DNA of 64,000 nt, from the NCBI GenBank assembly GCA_003339415.1, contig PDHQ01000003.1, positions 124,001 to 188,000 on the forward strand, in the 5' to 3' direction. Positions 13,879 to 26,732 of the stretch are shown here, one piece after another (the stretch's first letter is position 1; each line of letters starts with the position of its first letter). Under the pieces are notes generated by a model. The model did not search any database, was not told the origin of the DNA, and saw only the letters and a program-made list of their open reading frames with translations. Made by a program: the position numbers and the translations under genes. The DNA comes from Ophiocordyceps camponoti-saundersi (nom. inval.) (taxonomy: Eukaryota; Ascomycota; Sordariomycetes; Hypocreales; Ophiocordycipitaceae).

Positions 13879-15807
13879 TCAAAGGGGTGTACTCCCAAAG
13901 TAGTCCTTAATCGGCGTGCTCGATCTCTGAGTCGTCGAGCCGCCGTGCAGGCTTCTGCCAAATTCGTTCGGAGAGCTCTCGGAACAGGCTTGGCTCTCGA
14001 TTCGACCACTGAATACCCGTCGTGGCGACGTGCTCGATGGCGCCGAGAGAGAGGCCGGAGTCTGCATCGCCGAGTACATGATGGAGCCGTCGGGCTTTGC
14101 CGACGCCGCCGACGCCGGAGGATACGGCGACGGATTGGCCGGTGATCGATAGGCATCTCGGAGGCGAAAGTCCATGTTGAGGTGTAGCGATGTCGATGAT
14201 GTCCGAAGGCGAGGACGGCCCTGAGACGATGGCTCGAGGCTCGAATAGCTGCCTATCCATAATCGCAGCCTCGTCAGCTTTTCGCGCGCGCTCTCATCGT
14301 CACTGCCGCTCACCCTGATAGGAGGGAGTGTCGAAGCCTGCTACGGCGCCGTCCGAGGCCGACCCTGCCTGAATGGCATTGCTGAATGTCGATCGGTGCC
14401 GCTCTGCCTCCGGGCAATGTGAGAATTCAAACGAGTCCGACTTCCACGAAAGACTCGTTCGCAGCGGAGACTGCTCCGGCGCCATCCTGGGTATTGAGTC
14501 CCGCCCTAGTATAGGCCTCGGCCCCAACTTACTCGTGTGCGCGAGGCTCTCCAGGTTGGCCGCATGGCTCAGGCTCAGATTCGGCGTCCTCGCCGGCGCC
14601 TGCAGGTGGCCGCCAGAGCCGAAGCGGTCGGTGGAAACGGACGACATGGGCGACATCATGTCGGAACTGTTCATTCCGCCAGGCTGCCCGAGATCGACGG
14701 CTCCAAACGACGGCGTCAGCCCGCTGGGCGACATGTAGGCCTCTTCGTGACGACGAACGTCCATCGTCAAGGGGCGTAACATGGGGTTTCCATAATGGGT
14801 GCTAGCCGCGCCTGCTGCCGAAGAGACCGGCATACCGAGGCCGTGAACGGCTCCGTATGGTGAGTGTAGTGCTTGAACGTTGTCGAAGCCGTCCGGTACG
14901 GCCCTCATGCTTACCATGCGATCACGGTCGTCGGCCGTCAGCCTCTTGATCTTGGCCCGCCTATGCCGAGACCTTGTCAGTTTCTATCCATCCCTTCATG
15001 ATGCGGTGAGGACGCAATACCGGTTTTGGAACCAGACCTGAACCTGTCGAGGGCTCAACCCCGGAATTTCCCGCGATAAGAGCTCTCTGTGGGAGGCGTC
15101 CGGATGGGGTTGCTTAGCGAACTCGCTCATCAGGAATCGTGTCTGTTGGTGGGTGAGCCTGCAGGCACAGCATGTCAGTCACCTCGTCCGTTGATCGGGG
15201 CCGTGACAGCTGAGCACCTAAACCTCTTCATCTTTCGGCGCGCCGCAAGTCTCTCCTCCATGGTCTGCGGCCGCGACGCAGAGTCTCCCTCGGCCATGTC
15301 GTCATCGTCGCCCTCCATGTCGCCCTCTTCACCCATGGCATTGTCCTTGTCTTCGTCGAAACGGACTCGTCTTTGGTCTAGACTCCCCTCCGTCCCGGCC
15401 GACAGAACCAAGCGCAAGTTGTTGGGTCCAGACGATCTCGAAGAACAGTCGCTGACGGGACAAGTTTCGGAAGTGCCCGTCCTATGTTCTTCCTCTGGCG
15501 ATGCTCGCTTCATGTTTCCGGGGCCAACTGAATCTGTGGAGCAGCGCAAGCCGTCTCGATAGTTGGGATCCCTCCTCGAGATTTCATTCCCGGTCGAGAG
15601 TGGTCTTGGGAACTCATCGAGAAGCGGACGCGGGAACCTGTTGTCACTCCCGTGTTGCGGAGGACATGGATAGTGGCCCTGCCAGTCTGGCTGTACCGGG
15701 ATGGGGAGATCGTATCTGTCTGACATACGTGAACTCTCCGGAGGTGAGTTATACTTGGGGAGCTGCCAGGGATAATAGTCGCGATCACAATTCCGAATGA
15801 CGAGCAT
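13879..15807 (-). CDS. Homeobox transcription factor
   Basis: Four exons on the minus strand (15807-15218, 15158-15021, 14960-14314, 14252-13879; introns of about 60 bp) give about 582 residues. The homeodomain spans the first three exons at about residues 195-255: it opens KRFRLTHQQTRFL, includes ELLSREIPGLSPRQ and the recognition helix VQVWFQNRRAKIKRL, with the WFQNR signature intact. An acidic tract (EGDDDDMAEGD) precedes it, and long Ser/Pro/Gly-rich regions flank it. The stretch after it (RAVPDGFDNVQALHSPYG) is, as I recall, conserved in filamentous-fungal homeobox regulators of the Htf1 type needed for conidiophore development; that subfamily call is tentative. The start could instead be the internal ATG at 15727. 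The gene-free region upstream is unusually long, which fits a developmental regulator. Confidence 0.88.
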
Positions 15808-18800
15808 TGGAGATGTCCTGTTCCCTCCTTGACCTAGTAGTCAGCAGCTCCGAGGTGCTCTCGGGGATGAATGTCAGCCGAGGCGGACGATGTTCAGTCG
15901 ACAACGAATCCGAGAGAGAGTGTGTGGTTCTTTGGGGGGGCCGACCGCACGTGATGATGATGACAGGAGCCGCCGTTGATACCCAGGGAAGTAGTATGTA
16001 TGTAGGTTGGTAGGTAGATGGGAAGGCAGGTGGTGGGTAGCAGGTGTTGATGTCGAGATGGGGATTGTTTTTCCTTTGCCCTTCTTTTGCTCACTTCTCT
16101 CACTCTATCTCCTATCTCGGCGTACCAGTTGAAGCGAAATTGAAAATCAAATTCTCCAAAATGGAAAGGCAAAAGAAAAAGAAAGGAGCTAAATCAAAAA
16201 GGAAACGTCTGGTAAATTGTTGACGGTAGATTCTAGGTGGCGGGAGAGGGATGAATCAACAGGTAGCCATAGGTCAAGAGGCGTCGACCGAGAAGGGGCT
16301 GGGAAGAGGCGCACGGAAGAGAAAGGAGATTTCGTATCAGCGTGCTGATTGGAGGCCTCCCTCCCCCCCCCTTCCCCCCCGAGCTTAGCCGAAGCCAGCA
16401 GAAGACGAGGCTGTCGAATATCTGCCGTCGAAGAAGCGACCGGCCTTGATGTTGTCGACGTCCGGTGCCAGCAGAAGAAGGAGAGGTTGTAACGGAGGAG
16501 ACGGAGGCGAAGGAGCAGACGAAGTAAAGCGCTGAGATGCTCACCAAAGAATCGATTATGAAGATGAAGAGCTCGTTCAGAGAGAGAGGGAGGCAGTAAG
16601 AGAGAGGGAAGAAGATTCAGAGGGGGAGAGATCCAAGGAGTGAGAGGGAGAGAGTGAGAGGACGAAGCGAGCAAAGGAGATGGATGATGGAGGCGTGCTG
16701 CTGGAAGGAGAAAAATGGGGAGACGACTAATAGAGGTAAGTAATAGGCAGGAGGTAGGCCGTGGTAACAGACGATAGTACCTTCCTGCCTACCTGCCTAG
16801 GTAGGTACCTACTTGCCTTGGTTGCCGACGACCTACGGCCTGCCTACCTCTACGTCCGTACAGCAAGTCTCGATCAAGTGGTACCCACTACAACTAAGGA
16901 CACAGGAAAGGCACTCTTTGGCAGCCGAAGAGAGATGTACTGGTACAGGGTTACCGGGCACGCAGGTTCTGAGTGGGCGGTAGCAGAGAAGAAAGGGGAG
17001 GAGGAGGAGGAGGAGGAGGAGGAGGAGGAGGAGAAGGAGGAGGAGAAGGAGGATGAGGAGCGGACAGACAAGGGGGAAGACAAGAGAAGCAGCAAGAGCC
17101 TTCAGGCACACCTGCCTGCCTGCCTGCCTACCTACCTAGGCCTGCCCCCCTACCGTCCTACCTACCTACCTACCGACCGCCAACAGCACCTCCTCCTACC
17201 TACTGCCTACCTGCCTACCTGCTAACCTCCCTCCCTACTAACGACCTACTCCTGACATTCAACCTCTTCCTCCATCCACCTCTAGCATTTACCTACCTAC
17301 CTACCTACCTACCAACCCACCCACCTACACCTACCTGGTACCTACGCGCTTAGATTCACACTCAAGAGGTCAAATCGACAGAACAAACAGACTTCTTCTC
17401 CTCCTCCCTCCCTCCCTCCAAACCGGCTCAGACACACACCCGCATCCATCACATCCGACTCGACTCGGATCATCCGCCAACAGCAACGGCGCCACCCCTG
17501 CAAGCTGCCGCGCTCCCTCGACGGTCAGACTTGTGGGGGCTCTGCGGTGCCTCGCCCGTTACAGATACGGCACGTCATGCTGCGCTCGTCTCTTCGCGGG
17601 GAGGGTTGTAAAGGGGGTTTATGTTGGTAACTATCATGTTGCTGTGAGACTGCTGTCTTCACAACTTCATAGGCATAGACATGATGTCTGTTTCCCTACC
17701 TACCTACCCAACTCAACTACACGTCATCAAGTTTGTACGTCTTTCTCTTCACAACTCCTCAACGGCATCCCAGCAGCCCGCCTTGCCCTTCGACTCGCAG
17801 TGGCCCAAGGCCGCCGTGCGTCCCTCGTCTACAACAAGTTCCCTTTTCCTTTTGATGCAATGTCGCCTGACCCAAGACGTTGGTCGCAGAGCCGGACAAG
17901 CGCATGACAGCCGGACCCGGGCAGTTTACAGATTACTAACGTCGTGAGCCCAAGCTGCTCCGACTTGCCCCCTGTCTCCGGCCCGATTCCCCTCTTCATT
18001 TCCCCTATCCGCCGGCCACCTGAGGAAGATGTCTCTTCTTTCTGGTCTGAAAGGCCTTTGCTGTAACCTATCGGACAGGTAGACAGTTCCGTGGCCCTTT
18101 CTCCTCCTTGATCCTCTCGACATGGCTTTTTTCCTCCTCAGCAGACGGAAAAGGAGGTGGGCAACGCACAGGTGCCCAAGTTCCTCTCCCTTTCCCCTTT
18201 TCTCCCAGCCCACCACCCTCTGGGTCCTCGTCAAGCGACGGCTTCCGCAGGTACTTGCTGCAGCAGAGCGTCGATCCTAGCGAGCTCGAAGCCATGGATC
18301 AGACGTGGTCACTGGCCACCGCCACATTGATGTACAGTACATATTTGTTGTACTCGATAGATGCATGGTGCGGGCCTCAGGCGCGGCGAAGCCTCGAAGA
18401 CTCCACCATCTCTCTTATTGGCTTCGATCCCGCGGATGAACGCATATCAGTTTCTGACCAGTCCCTTGCAAGGGTCGAGAGAAAGCGGAAGCGGAGAGAA
18501 GGGGGGAGGGGGCGTGGAATTTGGACGACGTGCATGTCGTCGTTGAAAGGGGGGCGGGCTATAGCAATGAAACCAGGGTTGGGCGCGTCAGGTCACAACG
18601 AACCAGGCTCTAGGCCGAGGATGCAGGCAAGTGTTGGATGAAAGATTTCAAAGCTAATGGTTCTAAGAAGAGGGTGGCCACTGGGAGAAGGAGGTGAGCG
18701 AGCGATGACGACACACGCACACGAGAGATGGAGAGAGAGGGGGGGAGGGAGGCGAAAGAGAAAAAGAGAGGGGGATGGGAGAGCTAGAGAGAGCTCGCGC

Positions 18801-21402
18801 GAGTCTTGAGCGCCAGGTAGCCGCCAAGGGGTTGGATTGCTACCAAGAAGACAAGGTGGTGCAATCAGACGGGCTGCAATGCATGCCACGTTAGAGCAGC
18901 ATCGAGTCGGGAGGAGGCCGAGCCAGCGACCCAACCAGGCTAGGATACGGATACGCACGGCCACGGGAATAGCAGTCGACAAACAGTTTCGCGTCCGTCG
19001 GCGATCAGAGGGAGGCCGTCTGTCCAGGCGCGTGTTATGATTTATCCCCCCTTTCCCCTCCAGCCGGTCTCGTGTGCCGCCTGCAGAGGGCATGTCGTGC
19101 TTGCTGCATGTCCAGTGACGGACGGCTCCTCTGCTACCTATCCACCTAGATACTATTAGTAGCCAAGGTATGTACGGATATGCTTCCAGCGTCTCTCTTG
19201 ATTTCACGACTACCTACCTGCCTACCTATCTATCTACCTGTCCGTACTACGTGCGTACGAATATCACATCTATCTACCTACTACCTATCCGTACAGACGT
19301 ATGTACATACCTAGTTTAGAAAACCGGGTAAAAGAAAGAGGGCATCTGCAGCTGTATGGATTGGTGCTTTCACGTGTTATATAGGTGCATGGATGAAATG
19401 CATGTGCGCAAATATAAAACCACCTACCCAGTCGTGGTGACACGGAGCTGAGTCCAATACACTGTATTTGTGATATGATGCAGGGGATTATAGATGGCAG
19501 ACTGCCCACATGGTGTATGTACAAGTACAACAAGAATGAGAGAAGCAAAGAAACTGTAGCGACACACACTGAACTGTTCGATTGGTCTGCTTCAGGGCTA
19601 TAGGGCCGATGAGAGAAGATGGAGGGGGAAAGGGGGATAAGAGAAAGTCCCGCGGGACCGGGGCTACACCGGCGGCCGACCGCGTTGTAAGCCACAGCTC
19701 CGCAATACTTCAGGGGACCTGGAAGGGGGGAGGGGGGAAGATGCGGAAGAAGAAGAAGAGGGTCAATGTCTTTGGCTCCGACGACAGGGGAGCCACGCCC
19801 TGCGGGGGAAAAGGGAAGGGGGAAGGGCAAGGGGAGGTGGAAGGGGGGAGATGGTGGTGGTGGTAGTGGCTTGTGGTGGAGAGGTTTATAGCCCTACATC
19901 TACGGGATACGTCCCTGGTAGGGATCACAAGTTGATGGAGAAGGAGTCGATGCCACTAGCCGTCGAACCCGTCGTCCCAACTCTGGTGGCCACGACCAAT
20001 GAGAGAGCCGGGATGGCTGCTCTGAATCGATTATTTTTTTTTTCCCTTTCTCAATGACCGTCGAGGGAGCATCGTCGCCGGGGAGCGGCATTCCCGCCTG
20101 TGGACGGAGGGGGATCCACCGTGATGCAGGAAGAAAGGAGTCTCTCTCCCTCTTTTCTTTTAGTTGTGTCGAAGATGATGTTGATGATGTTGATGGTGGT
20201 GATGGTGATGATGGTGATGGTGGTGATGGTGGTGATGGTGGTGATGGTGATGGTGGTGATGGTGGTGATGGTGTTGACGGTGATGATTGGGACGGTGATG
20301 ACGATGATAATAACGATGTCTGAGGCTGACAGAGAGAGAGTCAGAGTTAGAGTCAGAGTCAGAGACAGAGACAGAGACAGAGACAGAGACAGAGACAGAG
20401 ACAGAGACAGAGACAGAGACAGGCAGACAGATATCGGAAAGAAAGCCGCAGCTTTCCGAGGCCATCATCATGGTCTATGTGTATGTACGTATGTATTCCG
20501 GATATCTGATCTCTATCCGTATGTCATACCCATTACATCAGCACACACACTATTGTATACATGCAGTCCTCCTCACAAGAAGGAGAACGAGATGGACAAG
20601 GTAAACAGCATCGTCAACAACGACTCCATTCGCCATCTCCTCATCATCTTGCTTGCACCTCCCTCTTCTATGTATGTATGTATGTATGTATGTATATCCA
20701 TACTGTACGGAACTTTCCAGCAACCGCCCGCCTCAAATGCCGTCACACCGTCCCCGTTGCAAAACTGAGAAACAACAATCATCCATGATGCACTTATTTT
20801 GGTGAGACAAGCCCGTTTTAAGCTTGCCATTTACCCAAACGTGCCGAGGTAACCGCCGCCTTTCTCACCTTTATCCCTCCGGCATGCATGCATGGCATTC
20901 TGCGGCAAGAAGAAGGGAAAAAAAAAAGAAAAGAAAAGAAACACAGAGGATGAAAGGGGGGGGAACAAAGTGGCTTGTAGAGACTTGCAAGGGTGGGAAG
21001 CGTGTCTCACCCTCACCGAGGTATCACCGCGACAACAGCCGTCGATACCCAGGCAAAATGCGACCCCCAAGTTGACCCTTCTTCTTCTTCTTCGTCCACT
21101 TTCTCTTCCCCTTTTTGTCCCTCTTTCACGTCTCTCGTCAAGTCGGTCGTCAACTATGGCACTCGACAAGAGCGCAGAGTCATGTGCTGCTCGAATGATG
21201 ATGGCTTTGCCTACATGTTTACATACATATGGGACTTCATCACCACCCACAGGCTATCTACCTATGTACTCATCTGCCGAATCAAAAAACTCCGCCTTGT
21301 ATGTATATTCAACTGGCCGACTCCGTCAACTCAATATATACATATATTACATTGCACACATCATATATTGCACAATTTTAATTCCCCCCCTGCGGCTTGC
21401 AT
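15808..21402. other. Long gene-free region upstream of the homeobox gene
   Basis: About 5.6 kb without a convincing gene. It probably contains the promoter and long 5' leader of the minus-strand homeobox gene (CT/GA-rich to about 16680). Further right are TACC and TAGG tetranucleotide runs (16780-16810, 17120-17340), a GAG run (about 17000-17055), GATGGT and GAGACA arrays (20168-20424) and TATG runs (20670-20692). Frames at 17533-17907, 18108-18641 and 18593-19207 look non-coding: biased composition, no motif, no splice-consistent extension. A long non-coding RNA cannot be excluded. Confidence 0.55.
20168..20424. repeat. Composite microsatellite: GATGGT-type array then GAGACA array
   Basis: Variant GATGGT/GATGTT units fill about 20168-20300. 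A short spacer is followed by about 15 copies of a CAGAGA/GAGACA hexamer to about 20424. The two arrays have different units and adjoin within about 40 bp. Frames reading through as poly-Asp/Gly, poly-His or Arg-Asp are repeat artefacts. Confidence 0.8.
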
Positions 21403-22467
21403 CTAATAGTCGTAGAATCCTTTCCCGCTCTTCTTCCCCAACCAACCGGCATCAACCATCTTGCCAAGCAATACGCTGGGTCTATACTTAGAATCTCCCG
21501 TCTCCTCGTGCAGCACCTTCATAATCGATTGACAGGTATCCAACCCGATAAAGTCGGCAAGCTGAAGAGGTCCCATGGGCACGTTGGTCCCGTTCTTCAT
21601 AATGGCATCAATGGAATCGCGATCTCCGACCCCAGTCTCCAGGCATATGATAGCCTCATTAATATAGGGCATCAGGATGCGATTGGCCAGGAAGCCGGGA
21701 GAGTCAGCCGATACCGAAGCTATCTTACCCAGCTTCCGGCAGAATTCGACGGCCGTATCCAAAGTCTCTTTGCTGGTTTGCAGACCACTGATAATCTCTA
21801 CGCCCTTTTGTACCGGCACCGGGTTCATAAAGTGAGTCGACACGACGCGCGACGATGCAGACGTATCCGTAGGATTATCCGTCGTCGCCGCGGCGATGCG
21901 TGTGATGGATATGGAAGACGTATTGGTCGCTAGGATCGCGTGCTTCGGGCACACTTTGGCCAGCTGCGCGAAGATGTCAAACTTGAGCTTGGGGATTTCC
22001 GGCACTGCCTCGATGACGAAATCGACCGAGCTCAGCTCCTCGATACTGTTGCTGGGATGAAGTCGTGCCCTGGCCTTATCGGCCTCCTCTTGCGTTGTCC
22101 TGGACTTGGACACATCCTTGGCCAGTAGCTTGTCTGAGCCTCCCATGTCAGCCGCGCGTCTCTACGAGCTCGGAGGGGCAGTACCGGCGAAGGCAAGACC
22201 CTTGTCCATGGCCTTAGTGGAAGAATCGACGAGTATGACGGGTATCTGCGCCTTTTGCGCCGCCACCAAAGCTATCCCGAGCCCCTGACACCCCCCTCGA
22301 ACTGTCAATCGCACGTAGACGCAAGCGAATAGGGGAACCGGACACACCATCTGGCCGGCGCCGATAACGCCGAGCTTATTGACATTGGCCGCGCACCTCG
22401 ACGAGAGGCAGCTGAAGCTGCGCACTGAAGACGCTTTGCGCGCAGTTCGAAGAAACGAGCCCGTCAT
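21403..22467 (-). CDS. 3-hydroxyacyl-CoA (3-hydroxybutyryl-CoA) dehydrogenase, mitochondrial
   Basis: Three exons on the minus strand (22467-22348, about 22284-22185, 22139-21403; introns of 63 and 45 bp) give about 318 residues. The enzyme oxidises 3-hydroxyacyl-CoA with NAD+ in beta-oxidation or butyrate-type metabolism. The NAD-binding Rossmann motif VIGAGQMGLGIA starts near residue 34 and spans the first intron. ATNTSSISITRIA and THFMNPVPVQKGVEII (catalytic His region) follow, then the C-terminal domain with PGFLANRI and NGTNVPMGPLQLADFIGLD. It ends GKGFYDY, typical of the family. The first 30 residues are rich in Arg and Ser without acidic residues, consistent with a mitochondrial presequence. 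It is transcribed divergently from the Tof1 gene, with 265 bp between the start codons. Confidence 0.92.
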
Positions 22468-22732
22468 ATTCCAAGGTAGTTTCTCTGTGATCGAAGCTCG
22501 TCTGGAGTCGCGGGAATTCGGTTGATGACGAAAGAAGCTCCGCCCAAGCTCCGCTCGGGTAGCTTCCGCTCGGCAGTATCCGATCCGAGATTCCGGGGAT
22601 TAGCCCTTGGTGGGGCAGTCGGGGGAAAAAAACGCGTCGCGACGCGTCTTCCTCTCTTTCGCGTAAATTACACACACGCTTTCCAGATTGTGTCATCCAA
22701 GGCGCACCCGCGCAACATCACCAAAAGTCGTC
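22468..22732. promoter_or_regulatory. Shared divergent promoter, HADH-type gene and tof1
   Basis: Only 265 bp separate the opposite-facing start codons at 22467 and 22733, so both promoters must lie here. I see no clear TATA box. Confidence 0.6.
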
Positions 22733-25700
22733 ATGGAGCCGCTGGACGGCGCAGAAGATACCGTCCATCCAGAAGTTCGAGCGCACATAAATAGTCTCGT
22801 CTCTGCAGTGAGCTTTACCGAACCCTGTGGGTGTACATATACGAAGCTCTCAGTTACTGAACTATGACAACAGCTCGGCGGCGTCAGCACCGACGATGAC
22901 GGCAAATACCAGCTTGGCGACGATGCGCTCGAAGTTCTCCGAGACATCAAACGCTGGATCCGCTTCTATGACGAGAAGACTAACCGAATGGATGTCGCGC
23001 GATGCGTCTACGAAGCGAACCTCGTTGAGGGCGACTTGCTGCCTATCCTCGCCCTGTGGCAAGATGGCGCCACTGAAAGCAAACTAAAGACGCGCATAGC
23101 TTTGGCCTGCTTCGAAATCTTGGTTCCTCTGACCTGGCCTATGGACCGTGACAAGGAGCGCATGACGGTCAATCATTATCGTCATATCCCCGTCTTGGAA
23201 CTGGCTCAGCTTCATTACAAAAAGGCAATCATCAACTTCGATGTTGCCCGTATACTGCATACGGCCGTCCGAGCCGCGCTGCCGGCAATAGCGACTCCTA
23301 CCGGGGACAGGACGGTTCGAGATCAGGGTATCATCAGGCTCATCCTGTTCTTCCTCCGCAACGTGGCCTTGATCGCATACTCGGACAACAAGGGCTTCGA
23401 AGGCGATGAGTCGCAAATCTCAAGAAGTGCGACGATGGATGCCTTTTCATATCAGGATATCTTCGTCTTCCTTCTTACTCTTGCTTCCAACATGGGGGAA
23501 GGGTTCAGAACCGAGGATATGACGGTCATGGAAATCATCTACCATCTGGTGAAGCGAGTGGACGTTGAGAAACTCTTCATGCACGAGAAACAGTTCAACA
23601 AGGCCAAGTCGAACGAGCTCTCGGCCATGATGAAAAAGGAGTCCAACATGCTCAACGCGTACAATCGCAAGGGTCCCACAAGACATAGTCGATTCGGCAC
23701 CATGGTATGGGTGACACGCGAAGACGGAAAGCTGTCGTCTCTCTCAGGCCAAGACGTCCTGAACGACGCTGCAGTGCGTAACCAGAAGATGGACGACAGT
23801 AAGACATATAAGCCCCCCCGCCGAGGCAAAAGGCAAAAGGACGATGGACAGAACCTGGGCCCGTCAGTTCAGCTCAACGCCCGGGCGAGGACGCAGCTGC
23901 GATCATTCGTCGAAGAGTTTCTCGACGCCGGCTTCAACCCCCTGTTCCAGCATGTTCGCAAGTCCATCCAACGGGAGGCATCGCACGCCATGCAGTACCA
24001 TAGACGGCAGTTCTTCTATCTCGTCGCCTGGTTTCTGGAGGCTGAGCGCATGAGACGGCAGGCCAAGAAAAAGACCGCCGGCGGCGAGCAAGCAGGCGGC
24101 GAAGACGACGAGGTTCACAGCTTCAACCTGGTGGCCGGTGTGCTGAACCAGGAGATGTTTATCACACTCAACGCGGCCTTCCACCAATCGTACGACATGA
24201 AGGACTGGCAAGAATTGACGGCTGTCATGCGCTGCTTCACCCAGATCCTCTTGACAGTGCAGGAAATGGCCGACAGTGGGCGTGAAGACGACGAGGAGAT
24301 TGCGGAAAACGTGCTCAACCGCCTTTTCTACGAGGAAAAGACATACGACGTCATCGTCGACGCCGTAAAGGCCTACAAGGATCAGGGCTTCGACTTATTG
24401 GATGCCGCCACCGAGCTTGCCCACCATTTCCTGCGCATCCTCGAGGCCTACTCCAAGCAGAATGTCGACATGCAGATTCGCTCTCGAAGACGCACTAGGA
24501 AGAAGAAGAAGAAGCAGGAGGATGCGGCGGCGGCGGACGAGGCCACGACAATGATCGACGAGCAGGACGGTGAAGGCTCAGCAGACGAAGACGAGGCGGC
24601 GGCAAAGCAGACGTCGAAGGAACGCAAGTTCGACTTTCACAGATTCTCGTCCAAGTTCGCGGCGCAAGGGGTCGTCAACACCTTCGTCAACTTGACCAAG
24701 TACTACGCCGACCTCGACGACAATCAGCTGAAGAGGGCGCACCGATATCTTTATCGTCTCGCCTTCAAGCAGGAGATGAGCGTGATGCTCTTCCGCGTCG
24801 ACATCATCCATCTTCTATACAACATGATCAAGGGGCCCGAGCCGCTGGACAAGTCGTCCAAAATGTTTGGCGAATGGGAGGAGCTCGTCAAGCAGATATT
24901 ACGCAAGTGCTTCAAGAAGCTTCGCGAGAGGCCAGAGTTGTTCGTCGAGCTCCTCTTTAGCAAGATCAACGCCACGGCCTCTTACCTCGAGTACGGGTAC
25001 GAGAAGCAGACGATGACGGCCAAGAAAGAAGCTAAGCCCGGGGCTGAATTGGAATTTAAACACACCGAGGAACGTGATCGGCAGATTGCTATCGTGGTGG
25101 GCGCCATGCTGGATAGGAACGAGAGTCATCATATCAACTGGCTGAAAGGTGTCCTTACCGAAGCCGAGAGCGAACGACGATCCTGGGCCGCGGCTGAGGA
25201 GGCGATGCCTTCCGTCGGGGAGGATGGAGAGCCAGCAGAAGATGCAGAACCGAAGAAGGCTCCTCTAATCAGTGAGAGATTTCCCCAATCCCCCTATTTC
25301 GTAGCTAACAACTATACCAGACGTAAGACCCGACAGCCCAGCTCAACGCACGGCCATGTTCAAAAACTCCTACCTCCGACTCCTCATGACCGTCAGCGGA
25401 CTGCAAAGATTCGGCCCAGTCTCAGAAGAGACAATCGACTCGTGCTGGATCATAGCCGAAGACATAACAGCAGATCACATCAAAGACACGCTCCACTACA
25501 TAAACCAAGCCGAGTTCAACCCACCAACCTTTGACAACAACAGCTCAGCCGAGAAGCAACTGCGACGAAAGACACTTTCAAGAAAGAAAGCCGCATACGA
25601 CGATGACGACGACGACGAAGAGGAAGAAGACGATGAAATCTTATTCCCCGTAGGCGGACCAACAGTACGCAAAGCCATCGACAATGACGCCTCACGACCG

Positions 25701-26255
25701 AAAAAGACCCGTCGAAGACGCACCAAAAGAGAAGGCTCGTCGGAAATCCTCGACGAAGAACTAGAAGAAGCAAGACGCAAGCGTAGAGATCGCGAGCGCG
25801 AAAAAGCCCTTCGCATCAAGTCCGCCCTGTACGTGCGCGAAGGCGACGACGACTTCAACTCAGAAGAAGACGAGGCCTTCTTCGCGCGAGAGAGAGCCAT
25901 CGCAGATCGTGCCAAAAAGGCAGCTGCTTCCGCCGCCACGGCGCCGTCAGAGAAGAAGAAGAAGAAGCGTAAGTCTGATGCCATGCTCGTCAAAAGCGAT
26001 GACGAAGATGAGGAAGACGACGAGGGTGAGGATTTGCCGAGGAAGAAGCAGAAAGCAAATGATTCCATCCTCGACGATGACGATGACGGCATAGGCAACT
26101 CTCCCGACTCGGTTCATCTAAGAATCGAGCCGAGCGGAGCCGACGATGATAAGGAGCCGAGCCGGGATGAGGACGAGGACGAGCCCGTTAAGACCAGGTC
26201 GCGGCCCAGAATCCGTGGTGGATTCGTCATGTCGTCTGATGAAGAGGACGGATGA
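22733..26255 (+). CDS. tof1: Topoisomerase 1-associated factor 1 (Tof1/Swi1/Timeless)
   Basis: Three exons (22733-22807, 22874-25271, 25321-26255; introns of 66 and 49 bp) give about 1135 residues. The N-terminal Timeless domain is recognisable: [17 protein letters not shown], then [19 protein letters not shown] and the long alpha-helical repeat region ([17 protein letters not shown]). The middle contains a Lys-rich then acidic linker near 24490-24610. The C-terminus is low complexity with Asp/Glu and Lys/Arg blocks, typical of Tof1 and a likely nuclear localisation region. Tof1 with Csm3 forms the fork protection complex, coordinating helicase and polymerase, pausing forks at barriers and supporting checkpoint signalling. 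Length fits the family (about 1100-1250 residues). The second intron interrupts the sequence before [19 protein letters not shown]. Confidence 0.95.
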
Positions 26256-26732
26256 CCTCCTCTATTCTTGACCTTGTTTTTGCATCTCTATCCGGGATGG
26301 GGTTTTGAAGACGAACGGGAGAAATGGGGGGGGGGGTCATGTTCTCGACATGGTCTCCTTCAAATCCCCCCTTTTTGGCATCCTCTTGAATAAGAAACGA
26401 GGGATAACAGATGATGGACGGGTTTGTTTCCGAATCATCTTCATGTATTCTTACCCCTTTTGCTTCTCACAGCATGAGATGGCGCTCGGCGTTATAGGCT
26501 TCTTTATATTTCCCATCTCCGGTATCCAGACGCACATCTACTCATATAAATAGTTTCGACTCAGATGAAGCGAGCAATGCAAACGCTTTTGATCTTCTAT
26601 CAACTCACTCGTATCCTTGGCAGTGGTCCAACTGTATGTTTATATGGTATGTGTGCATAGTGTATCCCTGATCCAGAAGTTTCAAGCCGTCGAATCCAAC
26701 TTGACCGAGGAAGGCAAAACCCAAGCCACCGT
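26256..26732. other. Convergent 3' intergenic region
   Basis: This lies between the 3' ends of tof1 and the transporter gene. It contains a G10 run near 26327 and otherwise ordinary sequence; no gene is supported. Confidence 0.6.

Noticed and set aside
17533..19207. Frames of 120-204 codons in the gene desert
   Set aside because: No family resemblance, skewed composition, overlapping alternatives on both strands and no consistent splice extension.
20054..20768. Asp/Gly, Met/Val, His and Arg/Asp-rich frames
   Set aside because: Artefacts of the GATGGT and GAGACA arrays; the same region is open in several frames on both strands.
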